A DNA stretch of 64,000 bases from Uloborus plumipes (lineage: Eukaryota; Arthropoda; Arachnida; Araneae; Uloboridae). The first letter of the stretch is position 1; each line of letters opens with the position of its first letter. A program made the translations under genes and the position numbers. Shown here piece after piece: positions 57,457 to 64,000 of the stretch. Under the pieces are notes generated by a model. It did no database searches. It worked only from the letters and a program-made list of their open reading frames with translations, and was not told where the DNA came from. Location of the stretch: contig JAXGGA010001613.1 of NCBI GenBank assembly GCA_038373865.1, positions 82,004 to 146,003 of the forward strand, read 5' to 3'.

Positions 57457-59017
57457 TACTGCTCAAAACAATTAGGGGAGCACATGGTTTTAACAAAATT
57501 ACGCAAATATGTATACCAATAAGTAACATAAAATGAATCGTTCTTAATTCAAAGTCTACCAGGAAACGGAATAAGATAATTTTATGAACAAATTAAAGTT
57601 AATGAGGCCAAAAACCAGAAAAAGAAGATAAGTACGGAAATCGGGATGTTGCAGAAGCGTCCGTTTTATTGCCGCTGTTAAATTCGATAGCGCAGTAGTT
57701 TTTTTTTACATTTTTTTCTGGAGACAAGGTTACTTGAGAATGTCTCAACAACGTGATTTACTGGAATCCATGCCATGGCATGTTATAGGCAGGATGGAAT
57801 CCGCGTAAACACAACGTTGTGTCGCGGATGATGTTGGAGTCGTCAGAAGTGTTGCAAGGCTGTGGAAACGATTCCAAGAAACAGGAAATGTTTGACATCG
57901 GTCAGGGCAAGGTCGGCCATGCGCCACTACAGCAATTGATGACCGGTATATACGGTTAACAGACCGTCGAAACAATAGAGTGCTACGCATCTGCAAAGGC
58001 AGTTGCTCTTGGCAATATTACGAAGGGTGTCCAGCCAAACAGTACGTAATGGGCTTCATGAGGGAGGGCTCTATGCACGTAGGCCAATGGTCTAAATTTT
58101 GTTGACCCCACGCGACTGTGTGGCCCGAAGAAGACGGACTGCTGAACATCGAAATTGGGAGCAACATGGTTGGAGCCAAGTGCTGTTTACAGAGGGGTTG
58201 CAATTCAGTCTGGAGAGTGACAACGGACTTGTTCTGGTTTGGAGGGACAGGGGCACTCGAAATAATCCCGCGTTCGTTCGTGAAAGATCACAAAACAGAC
58301 GAGCTGGTTGGGTGGTATGGGGTGGAATCAGCATAGGCGGACGTACGGGCCTGCATATCATTTGGAATGGAACTTTGACGGGCCAAATTTATGCAGACGA
58401 GATACTGAGACCTCATGTTATCCCTCACGCTGGAGCTGTTGGATATTCCTTTGTTTTTCAAAACGATATTGCTCGACCGCTGAGAGCTCGTCTGATGGAG
58501 AACATGCTTGAAACTGAAAAAAATACAGCGTATGGAATGGCCAGCGTGCTCTACTGACCTGAATCTAATCAATCATGTTTAGGACGTGTCGGACAATGCA
58601 TTGCTGAGTGACAAAGGTCGCCTGTTACTGTCCGAGACTTGGAGATTGCACTTCTTGAGGAGTGGAACAGTACTCCCCAAATTCATACCCATAAGCTTAT
58701 CGCATCCATACCAAACAGGTGTGCAGCAGTCTTAGTTGTTCAAGGAAACCACACGCCTTATTAAAACACATGCAACATGTCTAAACAGTACCTTTTTTTT
58801 TTTCATTTTTTACATGTAACCAAAATGTTGCCCAAAATCACCTTTTTATATTTTTTCCACATTTTCAAAGAATTCAAGATTAATTCCAAAGCTTTTAGGT
58901 CTTTTTTTCTGTATTGTGCATTGATACACACGTACTATCCATTGTACGCCAATCCGTGGCTGTCTTGCACGGTTTTCTTCACTTTTTTGCTTGCTCCCCT
59001 AATTGTTTTGAGCAGTG
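57457..59017 (+). mobile_element. Tc1-like transposon, inactive full-length copy
   Basis: The ends (T/C)ACTGCTCAAAACAATTAG and GGGGAGCA are perfect inverted repeats apart from the first base. TA lies outside each end (57455-57456 and 59018-59019). At ~1.56 kb it has the usual Tc1 length. The transposase frame inside (about 57740-58760) is broken. It lies about 100 bases after the 24-bp micro-exon. Confidence 0.92.
57740..58760 (+). pseudogene. Tc1-like transposase pseudogene
   Basis: Translation starts MSQQRDLLESMPWHVIGRME and shows the helix-turn-helix region (SVARLWKRFQETG), then RGTRNNPAFVRERSQNRRAG, VVWGGISIGGRTGLHI and ADEILRPHVIPHAG, all classic Tc1 blocks. Damage is extensive. There are stops after GRMESA and ETGNV and frameshifts in the middle and near 58520. 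The first catalytic Asp motif has become FTEGLQF. In the last motif the Glu of NPIEHVWD is replaced by Asn and the Trp by a stop. The element cannot make active transposase. Confidence 0.92.
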
Positions 59018-59072
59018 TATTTATGTACCACATGGAACCTCTCATACCATTAGACATAACTTCATACTTTAA

Positions 59073-59219
59073 CCCATTAATGCCTGACATTTTTTTTCCA
59101 AACATATCTTGTACACTGGTTACACGGCTACAGAACACACTTTACAATGGTTATGTGCTGCAATCTGTTAAAGACACTTTTTGGGTCGTCCCTAAAAAGG
59201 GACGCTAGGAATTAATGGG
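59073..59219. mobile_element. 147-bp TTAA-type MITE
   Basis: The left end CCCATTAATGCC follows TTAA (59069-59072). The right end, reverse-complemented, is CCCATTAATTCC and is followed by TTAT, one base from TTAA. It lies just 50 bases after the Tc1 element. Its ends resemble those of the MITE at 35318 (CCCATTTATGC). Confidence 0.7.
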
Positions 59220-60050
59220 TTATTCAAAGATTTCGAGCACATAACGCGTAATATCTGCATAAGACCTTAATAGACAGCATTAAATTCGTTATAGCTCTAT
59301 AACTTGAAATTCGCATAATTTTAAATATAGATTCAATATTAGCAAACTTAGGACCCTAACTTAAACATCATGATACAATCTCACAAAAACATCTTTCAAG
59401 AAAGATACAAGTTCGAAAAAGGAACCTCTATGTTCAGGGATCAGTCAGAAAACATTTTATGGTGTCCATTTTTGTGCTTTTTGAAGTACCTATATGAAAA
59501 TATGTTTGTAAAGATAAAAATGTGAACCTATATGAAAGCTTTTAAAAGTGCAAAAATTTTGTGAAATTATTTTATACGTGAAAACATTAGCAGATTAATA
59601 AACATTAAGCACAAATGTAAAGCTATGATGAAACTGATCATAAATAAATGACGAAATTAAATAATTTAATTTATAGAGTTTTTTGTTAAAAATTTTATTT
59701 ATCTAGTGCGTTACCACTATGTAGAAGTATGAACAATTCCTAGAAAATGTGTCAAAGTTTTACTGAAAGGATGTTAAAACATTAAAAAATCTTTTAAAAA
59801 AAAGGAGGGAAGTGTTGTAAAGAGACTTCACCTCTAACACTATACAGATAATGAGGACACAATGAGACGGACACTTCTATGATTACTTCTCATAACAGTG
59901 TGGTTGTGGTTGAGCGTCATTTCAAGTGCTTTTCTCCTTGATATCACACTGATAGATCAGATGATAAAGGGGACGCATAAGTATTTTACATCATACTCCC
60001 AATGTTCGTTTCATTCATTTAAATGTGCTTGAAAATCACTAAAACACTTT

Positions 60051-60055
<5 letters not shown>

Positions 60056-60083
<28 letters not shown>
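60056..60083. repeat. Poly-T tract
   Basis: An uninterrupted or nearly uninterrupted run of about 28 T. It could be a retroposed poly-A tail in reverse or a simple repeat. No adjoining retroelement was recognised. Confidence 0.8.
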
Positions 60084-60399
60084 GCACTTAACTGAAAAAA
60101 ACAATAGTGTCTCATTTTAAAACAAATACACAAAGTACAAAAGTTGATACAATTCACCCGCAAAATACCGACAGCCCGATGTACCGTACCATTCCACAAC
60201 TTGGGTCCAATACGTCACACACTCCAAAACATGATCTCAGGAACAGTTTTACCTTCGAAGCGGATTCATATTTAAACATAGGCATAGGGACCAACTTCTG
60301 GACACCAGACTATTCGGCTTATTGTGAAAAGAAGTTAGCTGAGTAGCTGTTCGACCTACGAGCACCAAATCTCGACTTCAATGTCGTGCTGGTAGGTCT

Positions 60400-60799
60400 A
60401 TAAAAGGCCCTCCACACGCAACTGAAAATCCGAAGGCGTGCCTTGAGACGCCAGGCCTTGAGGCAAACCTCTGCGTGTGTATGGAGAATTCTGCTGAGAA
60501 TGGAGAATTTTTGCCTTGAGGCAGGTATTTTCCATCCAAAGTTTTATTCGATTTGCCTCTGCTAAAAACTTTCGATTTGCCTCAAAGCAGATCGTACTGT
60601 GTGAATGGGTAGGGTAAGAGGTTGGCCTTAAGGAAGGTGGGAATACACTAACTGGAGTGCCGTGAAGATAGACTTCGTATATTCCCTAGCATGTGTGGAG
60701 ACCCAGCCCCCTTTTTTGAGGTTTGCCTCAAGATGTTTCTTTGAGGTTTGCCTCAAGGCACGCCTTCAGGTTTTCCACTTCGTGTGGAGGGGCTTTATA
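60400..60799. mobile_element. MITE with ~50-bp TIRs and GCCTTGAGGCAA internal repeats
   Basis: The left end TATAAAAGGCCCTCCACACG matches the reverse complement of the right end, TTATAAAGCCCCTCCACACG. The pairing goes on through AAAxCCGAAGGCGTGCCTTGA. Inside, TTGCCTCAAGG-like words recur at least six times in both orientations. It is ~400 bp and noncoding. Confidence 0.8.
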
Positions 60800-61282
60800 A
60801 GGAGAATCTTAACCGTCCTATCCAGCGGATTAAAATCCCCGTATCATAAGGGAGGTCAACTTTGCCTGGTCTAATGTCTCTCCACTGACCATGCAGCTTG
60901 CTTGCACCATACAGCTAGAGAGAAGTAATCAAACTTAATCTGTGATAGTCCAGTAAAGTAGCAATGTAAAGTTGACTGTAAATAAATGTTAAGCCAAGAA
61001 AAAGGACACATTTTTTCTTGGACATTGCAAAGACTTTACATTGGTTATGCATATTACTATGGAAAACCGCCATTTTTTGGTAATTTCAGCTTTAATGTGA
61101 GAACATCCGCCTCCAGGTCAGTTATTGATTCTTCCAGAACGGCGAGTCTGTAACAAAGATGAAACAGCAGTCGTAGGATGTCATTACCGGGCTGTTGGAA
61201 TTGCGCATGTAGTTATGCCTTAGTCTCGGCTTGATAGCGGTATCTTGATAAATATTACTGATATATATACATTTTTTTTCAG

Positions 61283-61481
61283 TGGGCAACGTGGTGGGCG
61301 GCCGCCATAGTACGGTACCGCACCGACAAGCTATTACCACCGGCTCTACCCCTCGTCAAAGAACCACGCCCTCTAGCGGTGCACTGAAGGCGCCGCGAGC
61401 CAACCCTTCGACACCCCTACTCACTTCCCCGGCGCCTAACAGCTCGGCGCCCAACTCGGGGGGCGCCGCTCTCTTTCCCAG
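61283..61481 (+). CDS. slo: slo exon: Pro/Ser/Thr-rich RCK1-RCK2 linker
   Basis: This 199-bp exon (phase 1 in, phase 2 out) follows a T-rich acceptor CATTTTTTTTCAG and precedes GTGAGT. It encodes GNVVGGRHSTVPHRQAITTG, then a low-complexity run rich in Pro, Ser, Thr and Ala (for example TPRQRTTPSSGALKAPRA) ending AALFP. GC content is far above the flanks. Drosophila Slo has a similarly disordered insert at this point. The following exon, which should lead to the conserved MKYDSTGMFHW of RCK2, was not found before 64000. Confidence 0.87.
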
Positions 61482-64000
61482 GTGAGTATCCCGAGCGTGT
61501 CTGTGTGCTGCGGCCTGCATGGGCGGATCCGACCCTCAAATCCAGTCAAAAGCTACAGCGTTATACACAAAAAAGGGAAAAGAAAACAGAAATGTTGAAT
61601 GGAGAGGTTTTCTGAATCAATGGATACAGAATAGACACACATAAAAGGGAATCAATCTACTTGAGTCGAATTTTAATTTTAATATTTTTTTACCTTCAGG
61701 ATAACCATAGATAAAATGTTTGATTTGTCTTAGGAGCTGTGTAGAATAAACAGGATCTAATGTGACAATTTAGAGTCTTTGGAAGCATACGCAAGAAATG
61801 TCAACATTGCATTATCATAATACAAAATGTTTCGGCATGAAATTTTACCTCACGCCTTTGAAAAAATAAACATGCTGTAAAATGTACTGGTGATAGAACT
61901 TGGATAAATAAACTTCTTCGTTATTGGTTTCAGTTAAACACTGTTCTCAGAGCTCTTTAACCTGATATAACGATGCTGTAGTCACCAGTAATTTAACTAT
62001 ACTGTTTTTTTTTTTTTTTTTTTTTTTTGAGTATGATATTACAAGAGTTTACAGCCTTATTCCAGAAGACAATGTACGAGTCCTTAATTATTTCTGGAGT
62101 TTATAATCTGCACCTAGCTTAAAAGTCATTACCCGAAATGCAACTCGTTGAAAAATATTAGATCTTCTACCATTAAAGGAGTTTGCTCCAATTTAATAAT
62201 TCCAAATCCACTAAAAGTGTAGTTGTATTCGCTTCATTCTCAGATACTTCATGATATTCGCTTCGTTCTCTACTGATATAATGCGATTGCTTAATGTCAT
62301 GCAGTTGCACGAAAATACTACTGAAATTAAATAAAACTTATTTTGAAGAAATATTTTTTTTCGAAACTAATAGTGTTTAATCTAATCAGGTTGTGAAGAT
62401 GATAGCACTTAGAAAAATAAATGCTTCAGTATCAGTCAAACAATATACAGGAGAAATGCACTTTACACTAGAAATGCATTTGTGTGTCTCAATCAGAAGA
62501 TACTTTGGCATAAACTATATTATTTATGCTCAGTATACGATGTATAAACTAATATAGACATCGTAGAAATTATACCAGAGTCAGTAACTTTTCTATACAA
62601 TCTCTTCGTAATAGACCGCCTCAAAAGAACAAAGTAATAATTTAATGAAATAACTGTATCATAAACGGTTCTTTTTTTTCTTTCACTGCAACAGCATATT
62701 TTGGAAACTTTATCTGTTTTTACAATACCTTAGATTGAAAATCGTCAATAAATGAATCCCGTAAAAGACTTAAGCATAGTCCATAACTCCTAACTAACAT
62801 TTAAAACATTAATAGAGAATGGTGGAATATTTCGTTGGACAATTGCCAAGCTATCATACTTATTTACTTTTACAGAACAGAACGAAGCTGGAAAACTGTA
62901 CGGGAGTGTTTTCTTGTAGTCACGATTCTGTCTCAGTCATCTGAAAGAAACGTGTGATAAATTTTGTTGACTGGACTTGTGGGTCGGTATTCGCGATAAA
63001 AAGCTTGCATGATCAGAACTGAATTTGTGGTTCCACGCTTTTCTGTTTGTATGCGTGTGTGTGGACTCTGTATACCATAATATGGGGGTCTGTACCCATG
63101 AAATGGGAATTTCATTTGCAAATATTGTGCTGTCATTGAGGTGCTGTGACAGGTTCTCTTCTTTTGCCAATTGCAGCCGTTCGTCCGACAAATGTTTCCC
63201 TCCCTTTTCAAATAATTTTGGAGACAAAACATGAGAATTTTCCATTCAATTCTGTTTAACAGCATAGTTACCTTAGCTCTCCTCTCCCCTTTTTTTTAAA
63301 AAAAAGATCAGTCGCTTGTGGAATACAAACTGGGAAATATTTTTTTTTTTTCGCCGCGTCATCGAGTGTTAGTGGCATTGGGCCTCCCCAACCCAGTATA
63401 GTAAATTACACAATATTATCTAACTGTAACATTTCAAGATAAATTGGATTAAACGATGTTTTCTTCAATGGGCTGAGTTATTTTAATGGGGAGTATCATG
63501 ATACACGATAGAACAACTTATCAATGAATAAAATTTTAGTACTTAGCTATCGTTACTTAGTTATCAGCAGATAAAAGTGTTGAAATTTCATAAAACAATC
63601 ATTCCTCAATAATTATTTGGTCATTATAGTCATTAACATCAGATTGGTTTTATTTTCTCCTTCTAAAACAATAGCAGTGGTCTACACGATAAATGTCCAA
63701 ATAGGGTTGAAAAAAGATCAAAGAATCTAGTTTTAGAAATTGATATTCATATTCTTTAAGGATTCCTAATGAACTTGTTAAAAGTTTTCGATGATGGAAG
63801 GGACTAGCCAATCATCTTGAATTTAAGGTATGCGTTTTCAGTTTTTCATAGACATCTCAAAAATATACAGTTGTGAGCCATGGTGGTATCAATTGCTAAA
63901 TTAAACAACATAAAATTATTTTTGCCATTTTCAATGCTTAAATAATATCTTCTGTCATTCTACATGTTAATACACACTGAAAGAGTGACATTTTGGCTGA
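61482..64000. other. slo intron running off the window
   Basis: About 2.5 kb of AT-rich sequence after the last certain exon. A T tract lies at about 62006-62029. A CAG at 63177 begins a short open segment in the right phase, but it has no recognisable homology and ends in a stop. RCK2 exons must be downstream. Confidence 0.7.

Larger units (their letters stand above)
57360..61282. other. slo intron with Tc1 copy and two MITEs
   Basis: Intron of about 3.9 kb. It contains a dead Tc1 element (57457-59017), a TTAA-type MITE (59073-59219), a long T tract (60056-60083) and a MITE (about 60400-60799). The hydrophobic ORF at 58777-59208 spans the end of the Tc1 element and the MITE and is not a gene. 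Confidence 0.8.

Noticed and set aside
58777..59208. 143-aa hydrophobic open frame
   Set aside because: It spans the 3' end and terminal repeat of the Tc1 element and the adjacent TTAA MITE. Hydrophobicity comes from T-rich DNA. No conserved motif.
62880..62901. 22-bp segment between TTTTACAG and GTACGG
   Set aside because: Splice sites are possible but its phase (2 in, 0 out) is not supported by any recognised neighbour, and the sequence has no Slo similarity.
63178..63233. Possible terminal slo exon after a good CAG (SRSSDKCFPPFSNNFGDKT then stop)
   Set aside because: Phase fits the preceding exon, but it would truncate the channel before RCK2, has no known counterpart and no poly(A) context I can support. 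Only transcripts could rescue it.

Overview
The window is AT-rich animal DNA carrying one recognisable host gene on the + strand: a central portion of slowpoke (slo), the large-conductance Ca2+- and voltage-activated K+ (BK) channel. Exon translations match arthropod Slo proteins almost residue for residue in S2, S4, the pore and RCK1. The organism is therefore an arthropod. The long introns and heavy load of Tc1, pogo, TTAA-type and fold-back elements fit a large-genome arthropod such as a spider or other chelicerate, but that last step is inference.

Layout: 1-9167 is intron (or upstream DNA) with no recognised exon. Exons at 9168-9264, 10716-10827, 13522-13673 and 18326-18493 encode S2, S2/S3, S4/S5 and pore/S6. 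Two 92-bp exons, 21699-21790 and 22768-22859, encode alternative versions of the S6 end and the RCK1 linker, and can only be used one at a time without shifting frame. Exons from 28582 to 44161 encode RCK1 and the start of the RCK1-RCK2 linker. From 44162 to 61481 the linker is built from small exons of 21, 51, 66, 72 and 24 bp, nearly all in phase 1 at both ends, then a 199-bp Pro/Ser/Thr-rich exon ending in phase 2. The N-terminus, S0 and S1 lie upstream. RCK2, the Ca2+ bowl and the C-terminus lie downstream. All called introns are GT-AG and every junction keeps frame.

Introns hold many non-autonomous transposons: four TTAA-flanked elements with CCC termini, several TA-flanked elements, a 2.9-kb element with ~0.88-kb inverted arms starting right at a splice donor, a fold-back element with 17-bp tandem repeats at its ends, and a dead 1.6-kb Tc1 copy. 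No tRNA, rRNA, CRISPR array or second protein-coding host gene was recognised.

The most interesting biology is the splicing architecture: a duplicated exon pair at the gate/gating-ring boundary, a string of frame-neutral mini-exons in the linker, and CU-repeat tracts close to several exons. I found no evidence for a wholly new gene system.
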